This document shows, one piece after another, positions 1 through 14,216 of a stretch of DNA of 64,000 nt. Each line of letters opens with the position of its first letter. Position 1 is the stretch's first letter. A program made the translations under genes and the position numbers. Location: contig BDSI01000140.1 of assembly GCA_003117195.1 (NCBI GenBank), forward strand, positions 124,001-188,000, read 5' to 3'. This stretch comes from Eudorina sp. 2006-703-Eu-15 (Eukaryota > Chlorophyta > Chlorophyceae > Chlamydomonadales > Volvocaceae). The notes below the pieces were generated by a model, which ran no database searches, was not told the DNA's origin, and saw nothing but the letters and a program-made list of their open reading frames with translations.

Positions 1-671
1 AAGAGCGCAGGTGGATGCAGGGTTGCAGGCAGACGTGTGGCCTGCCCGGTGGGAAGCATGGAAGAGACCGGGGAAGCTGCCGTACTTGGCTAGCTTGGGC
101 TCCCCAGCGAGTCATTCTCGGTATTTCCACAGCTGTTGCCGTCAGCCCATCTGCATTTGACGACGATTTGCATGCCGTAATGTTCGCCCGGACGATGGCT
201 CCACATTTCAGTATTCGGAGCCAAGGAAGCGAGCAGTAAGCCAGCAAAAGATTTGCGCAATGCCAATTGATCCGTAGTGGGTTATAAGTGTTTGACTGTA
301 GTTTGGTGGCCGGCCTTCTCAACACTGTGCAGTGCGGGCGTAACGTAGTGGCTTCTCGTAACCCGGACACAGGCCCGATCCGCTAACCCAACAACTTAAC
401 GAAATCTCACTCAAAGCGTTTACATAAATTCCATCACCTTGCTGTGAGGGGGTCGGTTACGTTGCCACAGCCTGCATTGCTGCGCCAACCTTGTAGAGTC
501 TACACGCGCTCATTAAGAAGTTGTCAATTTGCGACAAATGCCATTTGAAGGCGTGGAGTGACTTTGCAAAAATTTCCCCCGGTACGGCAATTCGCCACTT
601 CATAGCAAAGGGCCAAGACGGAAGGCGACGGCGGTTGCCATGAAGTAGGTAGACGGCAGGATGGCGAAGGA
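1..671. other. upstream region of NOT1, no gene recognised
   Basis: This stretch lies upstream of the proposed NOT1 start codon and should hold its promoter and 5' UTR. A short open frame at 15-239 has no recognisable domain and no exon-like partners. I see no clear TATA box, repeat or RNA gene. Confidence 0.4.
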
Positions 672-3600
672 ATGGGGCCTCTGCCCTTTGTGGAGGCCTT
701 GTATCAGACTGTTAGCGGCCTAGTTGCAAACCCAGCACAGGACCTTGCAGAGCAGGTTGGGGCCGTTCCTGCTTTTACAACGCCCATCGGCCTGGCGTCC
801 CGCTAACAATCAACTCCTTGTTGTGTCACACAGCTTCTAACCGTTTTTGGGAGCTCTGCAGCCGTCCTGCTCCTGCACGCGTCGACGAGCGCCATCGCTG
901 CTGGTCCCAACGGCACTGACCGGCTTGCAAGTCTAAAGCGTCTCGCAGCTCTAGCGTATTCTTACATAGCGAAATCGCCAGCGTTTGGGACTTTACTCTT
1001 TGAGGCCTTCACTGTCTGTGTTTCCGCGGACACCAACTTTTTCCTTGACCTTGCGGGGGTTCTTGGCCTATCTACCCCTGAGGAGCTTCTCCACTTGGGG
1101 GTGGTAGCTTACCATCTCCCAGGGCCAATTTCAAAGCATCAAGGTGCGGCTTTCAACTTTTCTCACCGAGATCGTATCCTTGTCCCGGTTGGTTTTGAGC
1201 TGATAGGAGTCACGCATGTACATATCTGAAACTGCTGCAGTGGCATGGCACATTCTCGTCTTGTTACCTCAACCCTGTCGTCACTGTCACGGAAATGCGC
1301 CTGATAACCCCCGCTCCAGGTCTCGCTGTCGTGCGGGCTGCTTTAGAGAAGCCGCAAGCAACATCCGTTAGGTTATCGCCATCTCAACTACCAAAGTTCA
1401 CTGCCTTGTTGGCGGCGGAACGGGCTCAGCTTGGTGAATTCAGTTCGCTCGCTCAACAGATCGCTGAGGGTTCAGCAGCTCGTGGTTCCCCCGTTCACGC
1501 GGCTCTGCTAAGCCCTCACGCATCGCTGGTAGATCCACTTCCCGGTCAAGTATCCTCGGCAATTTCCGACAGTTCCCCTACCATGGCCAGCACCGTCGCC
1601 GGCCCTACGGCAGTGCAGAATGTAATGGCGGGACTCCACGAGAACCTCGCATCGCTCATGCATGAGGTTGGGTATGGAGTCACGGCCGATGAGGCGTGCT
1701 TCAAAGCACTCCTGCGGCACGTGCCCGAGCCCGTCACGGAGCAAGCCGTGGCCGACGTCCTCCTTATGATGGCGCGGACTCACACGGGTCTCAAAGAGCC
1801 GCAGCATGGGATGCATGCTGCACTCTGGATTGCGCTGGGCATGGGGCCTCCCCCGGCCGAGGCGGTTGCGCTGACTACCTGGAACTGGCCGTTGGTCATC
1901 GACTGCCTCAAGTCGCACCCGCCAGGTCAACCCAGCAGACTAAACTGGGCGAAGGTGGCGGAATGCCTGGATAGCGAGCGAGCGCTGATGCCTGACGTTC
2001 CAGCGTTCACCCTGCTGGTCTCAGCGTTTCGGCGTGGAGGGGGGGAGCAGTTGCCAGCGGGCGCACTGACCCGCCTGTGGAAGAATCCAGCGTGTCAGAT
2101 TTCATTTTTGAAAGCCGCCGCGGCGGCGTCGCCAGATGTGTTCAGTTTCGAGAGCTCCAAGCGGCTGGTCGCACCATTGGAAGGCATGGATGTCGCGATG
2201 CTCAGCCCGAACCGTGCATGGGCTTCGGTGGACCTGCTGCAGGTGCGTATAGCTGGCAATCATAACCCATTACAGCCCATACCGGCTGAAGGCCAGCGTT
2301 GAATGTAAATGGACACGGGTGCACTGTGCGCGCGCAATATAATGCACGAAGTGACCAGGAATGTACTGAGTGTACGCACTGACATCCTTATTCGACACGT
2401 TGCAGTATGCCATGTACCCATTAAAAGGATTGCCTTTTCGTGAAATGAGCAGCCGCATGTACACATATGAAATGCGAGCGGCATTCCGAACAAGACATTG
2501 CATCACGCGTTCTGTCAACGTGCAGGCCCTGTGCATGCTAATGGAGGGCGCGGGTTTGGTCGCACAAGCGCGGGATCTCTTGCAGTACCCGGCTGCGACG
2601 TGCCCCGACCTGCTGCTTATTACAATCGCGGAGACGCGGACGACCTGGAACTTGCTCCAGCGCGACGTCTTTGCAGCGTTATTGCCGCAGCACGTGGCGG
2701 TGGCAGCAGCGGGCACGGGCACAGTGAACGAGAAACGTAGCCGCGAGCTGTTAACTCGGGTCTGGTCCGCAGCGCCACCGGAGGTTCTGCTGGACCTCCT
2801 GATCGAGTTGTATGCACAGGACCCCACGCACATGACGCCGCGCATTGCGAAAGTGTGCGCGGAGCTAGGCGTCCTGCCCCAGGTACGCTGCTGACATTGA
2901 CGCGGAGTGTCGTACCGACTGGATAGATGCCTAGCTTATGTGGAACATTGACATCAAACGATGACATCGCATGTCGCATACCAGTGACCTTGACGCGTCC
3001 GTGTGTGGATATTTCCGCTTGTCTCTGTAGGTTCTGGCGTCAACTCCGATGCCATTTGCACTGGAGCTTGCGTCGTTCGCAGGCGGTGCTGGCATGATCA
3101 ACCTGGAGGCGTGGTTATCGGATTACTGCAATCGCGACTCCATGACGGCCATACCCGCCATGCTTCGGTATGTGATGGACAAAACGTCGGACGCAACAGG
3201 AGGCGCTCCCGTGGACGGTGCACCGGGGGCACTTGGGGCAAGCGGTGACATCAGACGGGGCGTGCCCCTGAGTGTGGATTCAGCGCGTGCCTTCCTGAAG
3301 GTGTTGCAGTCTACGGCTCAGGGCCTTCCGGTGGAAATGCTACGGGAGTTGCAGGTGCGGTATCTGGGTAGTAAGTCCATGTGAGTTTTGGTTAGATGGT
3401 GCCATGAGTTATGCACACATGGGCATCTTATCACGGCGAGGGTGAACCGCTCCTGGACATCTCGCACGAAAGGAGGTTTGAAGTTAGTAGGTGCACGAGG
3501 GCAAGCGGAGATCGTGCGCTCTCATTGCATTGAACTTTCCGACGCCGCGTTAACTTCTGCACTGTGCAACACAGGCCGTTCAGGGCTCAGTGGCGAAACA

Positions 3601-6600
3601 GTTCCCATCCCTCACTGCGCACATCACGACTGTGGCGACACCTGAAACGTTCGCGAGTGACGTCGAGGAGGAGGCGAACAGCTACTTTCAGGTAACCTAA
3701 GGGTTCTGCTCGCTTCTGCTGCAGACAATTGACTCGCTTCTGCTGCAGAAAATGACCAAATTAGAACACACTACTCGCGGCATTAGGTAATCTTGTAGCG
3801 CCGGCCGGAGCCCAGTTGAGGTTTGCACTTTGCCGCGTGCCGACTGCAGGCCATATACAACGAGTCTCGCCCCATCGAAGAGGTGCTGGCGCGCATGCAA
3901 GCGTATAAGGATTCGCGCAGCCCTCGCGAGCAGGTAAGGATGGCTGAGTAATAATCCAAAAATCGAGAGGGGGCAAATCACAGCTATTGGTTTTGTGACC
4001 ACCGACGCGACGGCATTGTGGTAATCCTTGCAGGAGGTGTTTGCCTGCATGATCCACAATCTTTTCGACGAGTACCGCTTTTTCGCCCGCTATCCGGATC
4101 GGGAGCTGCACATCACAGCCACTTTGTTTGGAGGGCTCATCAAGCATGGCCTGGTTAGCAGCATATCGCTGGGTATGGCCCTTCGCTACGTCCTGGATGC
4201 CTTGCGAAAGCCAGCACCGTCGAAGATGTTCACGTTTGGCCTGGAGGTGCGTCTGTCAGATGGTGAAGGTATCGTCAGGAAGTTGCCTGTGGAGGCTGAT
4301 TTGCGCACGCTGGTCGAGCTCGTGCAAGGCGTGAATTATTGTTGGGGATTCCCCACACACTGATCACAGACCAGTTCACCTACCCTTCATGCAGGCCCTG
4401 CGGCAATTCGCGCACATGGTAGCACCGTTTCCGCAGTTCTGTGCTGCGCTCCTGGCGACCCCCCAGCTACGCGAGGCAGACCCGGAACTGTACGCGCGGG
4501 TGGAGCAGTCGCAACAGGCGGGAGGAGGGGCGGGCAATGGTGCTTTGTCGGTGATGGCGCCAGTCGGCGGCAGTAGCGTGTCGCAAGGTGCATCGGGCGG
4601 AACGGGTGACCAGGTTCGACAGCAGCCGTCGCAGGGCCTGCAACAGCAGCAGCAGCCACCAAATCAGCCTGCCCCACCCGAGCCAAACGCGCAAGGCTCA
4701 TCACGGTTCTTGAACCTTCAACCAGCAGATAATACAGCGCGGGGTGCTGGAGGCCCTGACGATGAACCGGCAGTTGCCGCAACAGGTCCAGCAGCGGTGC
4801 GGAACGCCAAAGAAACAGGTGCATCTGGTCGGCAGGCCTCGGGCGCGGTATCTGCGACTGCAGCGGTCGGGCCCCCTGAGCCTGCCTCATCCAACGCGGC
4901 GCCGAGCAGTGGCAAGGTCGGGGGCAGGGAGCCCAATGCTGGGACTGGCGGTGGGCTGACATCTGCCGCGTCTGCAAATGCTGCGAGCGCTGCCTTGCAA
5001 GTGGCGCCACCCAGCAACACGAGCCTTTCAGGTGTGGCCAGGAAACGAATGTCGCCTACGGCTAAGATGGATCTGTAGTGGCGGACATGTTGCTTCGGCA
5101 GGTGTACGGGTTTGAACATTCCAAGTTGCCACTCAGCCGTTGGTTTGTGGTTTGTGGGTAAATGCAGGCGAAGGAGATGGTGCGGGCATGTTCCTGGCGG
5201 CTCAAGTGGCGGCGGCCTCACTGACAGCGCCCATGGGTCCATCTCTGGCGGCGCTAGTTAACACCGAAAGTCTTGAGAGCGCAGCTGATAAGTACCGGGA
5301 CTTTAAGGAGCCACCAGAAGCTGTCGCGGACAAGTAAGACACTGGCATGATGTCTGATGTTGCCAGTCGTAAGGGGAAATTAGAGTTAATCGCCGATAAA
5401 GATGTCGGCCTGATGCGGGTACTTGGCATGGAGCTTTGAACTCCTGCTGGGAAGCGGCTGCCGCCAGTCTCCGTGCTTCATGATTGATGCGGGTGTAGTA
5501 AACCTTCGCAATTCGTTGCTTTATCACCCAGGGTGCACTTCGTCATGAACAACATCACGAAAGACAACATGGAGTCTCGGAGCGTGGAGATCAAGGACCG
5601 GGTCTGGCCCGACTACCTTCCGTGGTTCGCCAACTACATGGTGGTCAAGCGTGCAGCACAGGTGCGTAGACGTTACCTCGTATTACTTGTTATTATTCAT
5701 GCGATGAAATTGTGCAGCATCCGCTCACGCACGGACTGGTCGGCGACGTTGTACCCCGTCACCCGTCACTTCCGGTCTGCAGGAGGCCAACTTCCACATC
5801 TTGTACGTATCGCTTCTGGACCAACTCAACGACCGTGAGCTTTATCGCCTCATGGTCAAGACAACCATGTATTACGTCAAGGTATGACATCCTGTGCACA
5901 TCTCACGGCCGCGTAATGGCCGTGTGTACGTGCTAAGGCCATTTCAAGCCTTTAGAGTGACTGCGCCGCTGTGCTTTCCCTCGTCTTGTACTGGGCACCC
6001 ATTAGGAGCAGGGTGGCTTCAGCTTGCCTTTTGTGCAGCAATGATGCCAACCGTCTGTTGCTCCGTCCGTGTCCCGATCCCTGTGTGTGGGGATGTTGGC
6101 TTGGCTCCCTCTCTTTTGGTTGTCTCTCCTTGGCGTTTCGTTCTGCTTCGTGGAATGCTTGCCGTCTGTTTTGTTGGCTAGCTGTTGGTTCTGGTGCGTT
6201 CTGCTGCCGTCGCTTTGTCCTTGTGTAATGTCCTTGATAGCTCAAAATGGGCATGTCAGGCATAGCCGCCGTTCCCAGCCCATCGGCAGCCCCAGCGCTG
6301 AGCACTATCTTTCCGGCCCCCTCGCTAACACACAGGTGCTGCTGTACTCGGAGCGGATTCTGAAGGAGTCGAACGACAGGGCACTGCTCAAGAACTTGGG
6401 CACCTGGTTGGGTTTGCTAACGTTCGCGCGCAACAAACCGGTGCTCAGTCGCGACCTGGAGCTGAAGCAAGTCATCTGTGAGGCGTACCAGAGGGGCCGC
6501 TTGATCGCAGTGCTGCCGTTCGTGCAGAAGCTGCTGGAAGGGTGCCGACACAGCCGCGTCTTTAAGCCGACCAACCCAATGGTCGCGGGTATCCTCTCGC

Positions 6601-9600
6601 TGCTAGCGGAGCTACACGCCATGAAGGTTCGTTAGGGATAACATAGTGACCAGTGCTGAGAACAGACAGAGTCCTGAAGTAGTAATCTGACAGGTTTTCA
6701 CCGACGGAGGTCAATGCACTTTCCACATGGGTACGCCCAAGGATGCGCACAGATTCATTGATATTTGAGTCAATTCAAAGCGGTCATTAACTGAATTCCT
6801 TGTTATGCCTGCCTTCTGCCTCGTTCGTCGGGATAGGGCCTAAAAATGAACAACGCGTTCTCCATTGAGCTCATCTTCAAGGCGTTTGGGCTCAGTCCAC
6901 AAGACATGAAGCCCGCGGACACGCTGAAGACACTTCCGCGGGAGCGGATCACGAACCCGGACTGGCAGCTGGAACAACTCCCAACGGAGATGCCGCAGCA
7001 GCCGGTGCCTGACGGTCAGCCGGGCACAGCGCCTGCGACCGCCTCGACGTCCGTTGGCAAGCCGAGCGTTCCGTCGTCGCCCGCGCCCCCATCGGCGCCG
7101 GCATCAACACTACCTCCGGCGTCACCGGGCCCGATGTCGGGCACGGGACTGCGCCCCTCCTCGGGGATTCAGCTGCCGCCGGGCGCCATGTCAGCCGGAG
7201 CGCCAGGCTCGATCGACGCTGCGCCGAAAGGCCTGCCGTCAGGCGTGCCACCGCCCGGAGTTCAAGAACAGCAACCACAGCAGCCGCAACAGCAGCCGCC
7301 GCAGCAGCAGACAATTCCCTACGGCATGCCGGGAGCACCGCCGATGTCCGGGGCGGCCGCTGCGGGCAGCAGCATGCCAGCCGGCCCAGTCACGCCTGCT
7401 GCAGCCGTGGCGGCCGCGGCAGCAGCGGTGCGTGCGCCCGGGTTGTCGGGCGCACCAGGTCTGCCACCGGACGCTGGCTTGTTCGCCAACCTGCACCAGC
7501 ATGTCATCATTAACCCGTCCCTCGGCGACATTGCCGACCGCTTACAGCTCAAGCGTCACGTGCCGGCGGCCGTGGACCGTGCGATTGGGGAGATCATCAC
7601 GCCGGTTGTGGAGCGCAGCGTCACGATCGCCTGCTACACCACGTACGAGCTCGTTCTGAAGGACTTTGCAGGCGACGGTGATGAGCACCGTCTTCGCAAG
7701 GCCGCTCATCTGATGGTCTCGTCCCTGGCGGGATCCCTGAGCCTCGTCACAGCGAAGGATCCCCTTCGAATCTCGCTCACGAACCAGCTGCGCCAGATGC
7801 TCCAGGTAAATAACAATGTTACCTGCAGGGTTGGCTAAGCAGGGCAAGTCCGCTCGACAATGGCATCTGGACCCGTTCACCTAAGAGCATGCTTATCGTG
7901 AACTTTTTTCCCGTACGGTGCCGCAGCCCCAGGTGGCAGACGCGGCGATGCTCGACCAGATCATCAGCGTGCTGGTCACCGACAACCTGGACCTGGGCTG
8001 CACCCTGATCGAGCGGGCGGCCACGGATAAGGCGGTTCGTGACATCGACAAGAGCCTTCAGGTGTGTCAGCGTACTCCAGTGACAAAGGATTACCATTAT
8101 TATTAAGGATGTTACAGCGGACCCCGCGGGTCATCGGTGACAGCCAATGACTATGTTGCTTGTCCAAATGTCTGCAAGGCTAGCGTGCATTACCAATGTT
8201 CTCGCAATAATGCTCTTAATGCTCTACAGCCTTGTCGTTTGGCCGTAATGCTCACTAACGTACAACGCGTTCGCCCTCGACAGACGGCGTATGAGGAGCG
8301 CGCTAAGGCCCGTGCGGCGGGCAAGCCGTGGGTCGACGCAGCAGCGTATCATGCCGGGTCGCGGTTCCCGGGCAGCCTGCCCGAGGGTCTTCGCCCGCGG
8401 CCAGGCGGCATTCAGACACACCACGTGCGGGTCTATGAGGACTTCACGCGGATTCCCCGCACGCCACCCATCCCGACTTCGCCTGCGGTCGCGGTCGGTC
8501 CTGGCCAACCCTTGGTGGTCTCAGGCCCTGGTGTTCCACCGCCACCGCCCGGTGTTGTTCCACGCCCCCCGGGCGCATACGCCGGTGCGGGCGTTGCCGG
8601 GGCTCCCCCTGGCTCCTTCCAGGTACGAACCTTGTATTCCGCAACTTACGGCTGCTTCCTGTTCAGTCTCGCACCGTGTAATGATATTTTTATCTTGCTT
8701 GGACGTAAGCTTGCAGAAGATTGGTGAACGGTTGTCGACTTCCGGTGAATCCGGCAACCATTACCATGTCCATGACCATCCTTGCTGCTCATGTGGTGTT
8801 CATGTGCAGGGTCTGGACGCTCTCGTGGCAGCAGCCGGCGGGTCAGACAAGCCGTCAGTGGTCACTGCGTTGGACGTGCGCCCTGATGCTGCCGCCGCCG
8901 CGGCGCTCCTCGACCGCTACCTGCTGTGGCAGCAGGCAGTCGACGCCGCTGTGGCCACCAAGGAAGGCAACCCAACCACGGACCATTCTGATTTGCAAGT
9001 AGGTTGTGGGCGCGCAAGAACGTTTTTCGGTCGTCTTCCCATCAGATTACGGTGCAACATTGAAATGCGCTTTTGTACATTTGGTAATTAAATATATGCT
9101 CGACGCCGTCTTGACGTCGCTTCGCGTTTGTTTATTGCAGGCCCTGCTGGGCGAGCTGAGCGAGGCTCTAACTTCGGGTGCAGCGCCGCCTGAAGATGCG
9201 GCTGCCTTCTTTGCGCGGCGCATCCTCAAGCACCTCTATGATTCAGCCGCAGCGGCTTCGGGCTCCAAGCTCTCGGTATCGTTCCATGGGGCTTGCCTAG
9301 AGCTGCTGAATAGCTCTGTGCCAGGTGGCCGGGTGGTGAGCGAGCTGACGATGGCGTACCTCAGCGCCGACGATGAGCGAAAATTCAACCCGGCGGTGAT
9401 TGAGATGCTTCTACGGCTGCGCTTCCTTAACCTGTTGGATCTGGACGCGTACCTGGCGAAGCTGCTGCAATCCCCGGCGTCACGAACGCAGGCACGTGCA
9501 TATCTGGGCTGGGAAGCTGCGAGGTATCAGCCCGGACAGGGGGTGTTGGGATTGGTTGGAGGAAAGAGAGGATCAGGGGAGGCGGCAGGAAAATTATGTC

Positions 9601-12600
9601 TTCATATGATGGGAAGCTGCTAGGCAAGGGTCTTGTCCTTCTTACAATGCGCACAGGCGGTGTCGGATCTCGTCTTCTTCCTCTTGCGTTCGATGACGTT
9701 GCGGGACGGAGTGGTGGCCTTCACGGATCTGCCACTTACCATGGAGCTGTTGGGCAGGATGGCGGCAGCGAACCCGCCGTTAGCTGGCCTGGTCGAGGCA
9801 GCACGCAAGGTACGAAGGTGCCGCTTGAAGAGGAAACGTGCAATAGAGATGTCAAAAATGAAGCATTAAGCCTCCTGCGGGCGCGGGAAGCCTTGTGGAT
9901 CTGAGTACAGGGGAAGAGAGGGAGACTTTGTGAATTATGGTCTGATGTGTGACTATTGGGATGGAGTGTGCGGACAACTGTGGGTCGGTGCATACTACGC
10001 TCTTCAGTTGTGCGTTTGGACGTTGTTGCAGGCTGCTGTGGCGCCGGCGCTTAGCCGTTCCCCAGCGGAGATCCCAGCAGCGGTGCGCGACAAAGCTGCG
10101 GACCCGCCGGGGCTGCGCGACCAGTCCCTAAAGCTCTTCGAGGAGTGGGTGCACCTCTTGAACATGCACGCAGAGGACAAGGTGCGCTCGTGACGTCGTT
10201 GGGTGGTGCCTTTAGAGAGGCTGTTCCCAAAGGATCAATGTATACCAATTGCGTCTTTTTCGGTGATCACGAAGGCGTGTACCCTTGCTGCAAGGAAATA
10301 AACTGATCAGTTGACGCGCATTTCGTATGTCCATCGTCGTGCAGGCGCTGTTTGGGTTCCTGACCGGGCAGGTACGGTCCGCGGGGGTGCTCAAGATGGA
10401 CGAAACGACAGACAGGTTCCTGCGCACACTGACAGAGCTGGCGGTGGCACACTGCTTGGCATCGGCGGAGGCGGCAGCAGCGGCGGCGGCGGCGGGGGCG
10501 GGCTCCCGGCCGGAAGCGGCGGGCTCGGGACCGCTGAGCTTCATTGCAACGGATGCGCTCGTGTCGCTTGTTGCGGCGCTGGTCGTGCAGCTCAATGGCG
10601 GAGAGGCTCTTCTTAACAGGCACGTTCATGGCGAGGATGGGCATCTGCGGCGCAAAGTTAAGGGTTCAGTCTGCTATCGCTCGGCTCGTGGTGCGTGACG
10701 TGTGGATACTTAAAGCAGAATGCGGCCGAGACGGAGCGTGTCTGAAGGAAAACCTTTGGCTTCCTGGTTGCCGCTTACTCAGGTACCTAAACCTGCTGGT
10801 GGGGCTCATCAAGCGAGATGCGGACGAGGCGACGATCAAGTTTAATGCCCGGCCGTACGTGCGAATCTGGGTTGGCCTTATGTCGGAGCTGGGCGTAGCG
10901 CCTGGCTCGCATGCCGCAGCCTCTGCCGCCGGCGGAAGCAACTCAGATGCTACAACTGCCGCTTCATCGTCGCCGGCCGCTGACCCAACGAGCCAGCTGC
11001 GGTACCTGCGGGCATGTGGCATGGCACTGCATGCGCTGCAGCCCCTGTCGGTGCCTGGTTTCGCCTTTGGCTGGCTGGAGCTGATTTCGCATCGGTCCTT
11101 CATGCCGCGGGTCCTCACGGCGCCGCTCGCAAGCGGCTGGCCGCTGTTTGCGTCGCTGCTGATAGCGCTTCTGCGTTTCCTGGAGCCGTACCTGCGCGCT
11201 GCGGACCTGTCGGAGTCAATCAAGCAGCTCTACAAGGGTTGCCTGCGTCTCCTCCTGGTCCTCCTGCACGATTTCCCAGAGTGAGTATTGGCGGAAAATA
11301 AATCGCTGCAGCACGCCTGTCTCGACTAGGCCGCCTTTGTCGATTATTGCCTGAGCTTTTAGTAGTGCATGCGTGGGATTAATGCTGGGCTTTCCCTGCG
11401 ATGCGCAGGTTCCTGTGCGAGCACCACTTCAGCCTTTGCGAGGCGATCCCACCGCCCGCAGTCCAGATGCGGAACCTGGTTCTGTCCGCGTTCCCACGCA
11501 ACATGCGGCTGCCGGACCCGTTCACTCCCAATCTGAAGGTGCGTCTCGAGATGGCTCCATGGGCACCTGTACCGTCCTGGTGTTTTATCAGGTTATCAGG
11601 TTGTGTGCTGACACATCGGCGGTTTTGACGTCATTGTGGGTTTGATTGCTCCGGTTAGGTTTATGAGGGTCGTTCGCACAAGGGTTCGTCCCTTCAAAAC
11701 GAATTAAAGAACCGTGGATCAGGTGCTTGAGAACGGTTTCCTCCTGGTCAATGTGAGGGCAAACCGTGCATTTCATTCGCAGGTGGATCTACTGCCGGAG
11801 ATTCAGCAGCTGCCGCGCATCGTGCCGGACCCCGAGCAGCTGCTCCCGGAGGCTCTGCGCCAGCAGGTGGACGCCTTCCTGCGCACCCGCACGCCGGCAA
11901 ACCTCCCGCAGGAGCTCGCCAAGCGGTGCATGATGACGCCGGGCGCGGCGGACAAGACGGGCAGCCCAGGGGGCGCCGTTGCGCTGATTGGCGGTGCCAA
12001 CGGCGGCTCCACGTACAACGTGCCACTCATCAATGCGCTGGTGCTGTATATTGGGTCGCAGGTGTGTTGCAGGGTGTTGCCCCTCTAGTGGGCTAGGGGA
12101 CTGCGTCGTAGTTGCAGGCTTGTGCGTACCAGAATCTGCGGCTCGCGTGAGTGTTATTGGCTGACGCTCTTGCTGTTACTGCCCTCGCCACATCTGCCAC
12201 CTGCCATACGCACAGGCGAAGACAGTGTCGAGTCCCCTCCACCCAGGCGCCCAGGAGATGTATGTGCGCATGGCGGGTGAGCTGGACGCGGAGGGCCGCT
12301 ACCTGCTGCTCAACGCGATGGCCAACCAGCTGCGATATCCCAACGCGCACACATACTACTTCTCCTGCACGCTGCTGACACTCTTCCTGGAATCCAAAAG
12401 CGAGGGGCTGAAGGAGCAGATTACTCGCACGCTGCTGGAGCGGCTCATTGTAAACCGGCCGCATCCGTGGGGCTTGCTGATCACCTTCATCGAGCTGATC
12501 AAGAACAGGTGCGGTAATTCCATCATCGTAATTGTGTTGGTGCTGTATACATCCGAACGTACCACTGGGCGTATGAGCGCTCTTGGCTTCTCATGCCAAC

Positions 12601-12784
12601 GATGTTGCCCTATCCCTAATTCCCCAGGCGCTACAACTTCTGGGCGCACAGCTTTACGAAGTGCGCGCCTGAGATTGAGAATCTGTTCACTTCCGTGTCG
12701 CGGAGCTGTCTGGGCACCAACAGGGCGGAGGAGGAGGCAGCGGCCGCGGCGCATGCCAAGGAGGGGATAGCAGTGCGGGCGTGA
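672..12784 (+). CDS. NOT1: CCR4-NOT complex subunit 1 (NOT1/CNOT1), 26 exons
   Basis: This is the scaffold of the cytoplasmic CCR4-NOT deadenylase; it binds CAF1/CCR4, CNOT9 and NOT2/NOT3. Exons: 672-755, 834-1143, 1320-2242, 2526-2882, 3031-3354, 3575-3691, 3850-3933, 4034-4246, 4395-5031, 5168-5333, 5532-5661, 5783-5881, 6336-6626, 6837-7805, 7927-8061, 8284-8622, 8810-8998, 9141-9491, 9657-9809, 10032-10181, 10345-10619, 10783-11280, 11409-11538, 11783-12061, 12216-12508, 12628-12784. All junctions keep frame, giving about 2550 aa, in the size range of animal and plant NOT1. An N-terminal helical HEAT-like part is followed by the CAF1-binding MIF4G region (about 680-870; [21 protein letters not shown]), the CNOT9-binding DUF3819 region (about 1464-1640) and the NOT1 C-terminal domain (about 2100-2545; [34 protein letters not shown]). 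Low-complexity Gln/Pro/Ala linkers lie in the exons starting at 4395 and 6837. ATG 672 is chosen because the N-terminal helix follows directly. Two introns use GC donors. Family is certain; a few junctions could shift slightly. Confidence 0.93.
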
Positions 12785-14216
12785 GTTTTGCGAACAAGGT
12801 GCGAATCGTGGCACCGATGTTGGGGATGGACGCGGGCGGCGACGACCGGAGCAACGAACGAGCTTGTAGTAAGACTGTGTATACCCTACTTGTGTAGCTC
12901 GCCATAGTCATGCCTTGTAATTTTGCATGATGGCTTCTGGGCATGCGTACGCTTGTTCGCAGTGTCTGTTTGCATGTGGGGTTTTGTGTATTGAACGAAT
13001 GTTGTATCAACTGCTGCAATGAGCGGCTCCGGCGTTTGCTTGTACATGATGACAGATTCTGTGGGCCATGTCACCCGGAAGGGGCTTGGTCTGGGCTGAT
13101 TGGCGGGTTGCGTGCGGCGGCTTCAGAGGCGGGGGATGCTGCAAGCGGGCGCGGGGGCTACCGCGAGCTGCAAACCTCTCAACGTTTGCGCGACAACCCC
13201 CAGCAGTCGACGATGTGTTCACCTTATCCCCACAGTTTGGTCAGTTTTTTTCTCTGTCGGACTGCAGACATATGTACTGTTGCGGCGGTTTTGGCAAGGA
13301 GGCTAAGGCTGTAATGTCTTGCGCGCATGACGCGGTTTTCCAGCATTGAGCACTGTAAACGACCACGTGTCTTCCCGCTCGCCGTTGGTATAAACCCGAA
13401 CACCGAGGCACGTGCCACTGCCCCCAGGGCGACCAGCGCAAATCAGCCTGGTCGATTGTAGGAGAGTCCAATCCACATTACCATTCGAGGTGACACAGCT
13501 ACCTCTGTCTAAGGAAGAGTGGGACGGAGGTGGGCACAGCGATCCCAGTGAACGCCGGGCCAGTCGGGAGCGCTCCTGCCCGCCGGGTGTATCGGTTGGA
13601 TGTTATGCTTAGTGTTGTCCTTCAAGAGACAGCAACTGCTCAGGCACCAAACTTCATCCACTTCCATCGGCGTGCGGCACAGGATAAACCTTCAGGCAGA
13701 TGCCTGCGCATTCCTTGCCCCCGAACAGGTTATTCGCGAATGAAATTCCTTAGCGCCATAAGCAAAGCACGTGCTGTGCCATTGGAAGGTCCCGCAATGC
13801 ATGCTCGTCCCGTGGTTTCCCCAGTCACCGCGCAAAGATCATAATACGGTAAACCCACGATCGTCCGTCACGGGGCCAGACTCTGGTGCTGCACGCCAAC
13901 GCCGGTTGCTCCTCTTGGTACAACCGCGTCACAACGGGGCCAAGGCTGGGAGCTGTGAGATGGGCAATATGGTATTTCCGTCGCGGAATAGCGGTCAGCA
14001 GTGTGCCAACGGAACCGCGGCAGGAGCCTCGGTCCGTACGTTCTGATGCAACATGGCGGCTGCCACGAAGTGCAACTGTCCTGCGTCTGCGCACGCAGCG
14101 TGCCACGAACCGGAACGGACATTTACATCGGAAGGGGAAGACATTATCGCTGCAGTGACCTCCCCTAACGCCGCCTAAACCGCCCGCACCCAGTTGTCCA
14201 TGCCTGAAACAGCAAT
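12785..14216. other. intergenic, no gene recognised
   Basis: This is the 3' flank of NOT1 and intergenic DNA. Only short unrelated open frames occur on both strands, none with a recognisable domain or exon chain. The right end approaches the foldback element. Confidence 0.4.
12916..12920 (+). terminator. TGTAA polyadenylation signal of NOT1
   Basis: TGTAA, the usual green-algal poly(A) signal, lies about 130 nt after the NOT1 stop codon and is the first one downstream. The assignment is inferred from position. Confidence 0.5.

Noticed and set aside
15..239. 74-residue ATG frame at the window start
   Set aside because: No domain, no exon partner, and it lies upstream of a well-supported NOT1 start.
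9493..9560. GT donor at about 9523 in place of the GC donor at 9492
   Set aside because: It would put the next conserved exon ([12 protein letters not shown]) out of frame.
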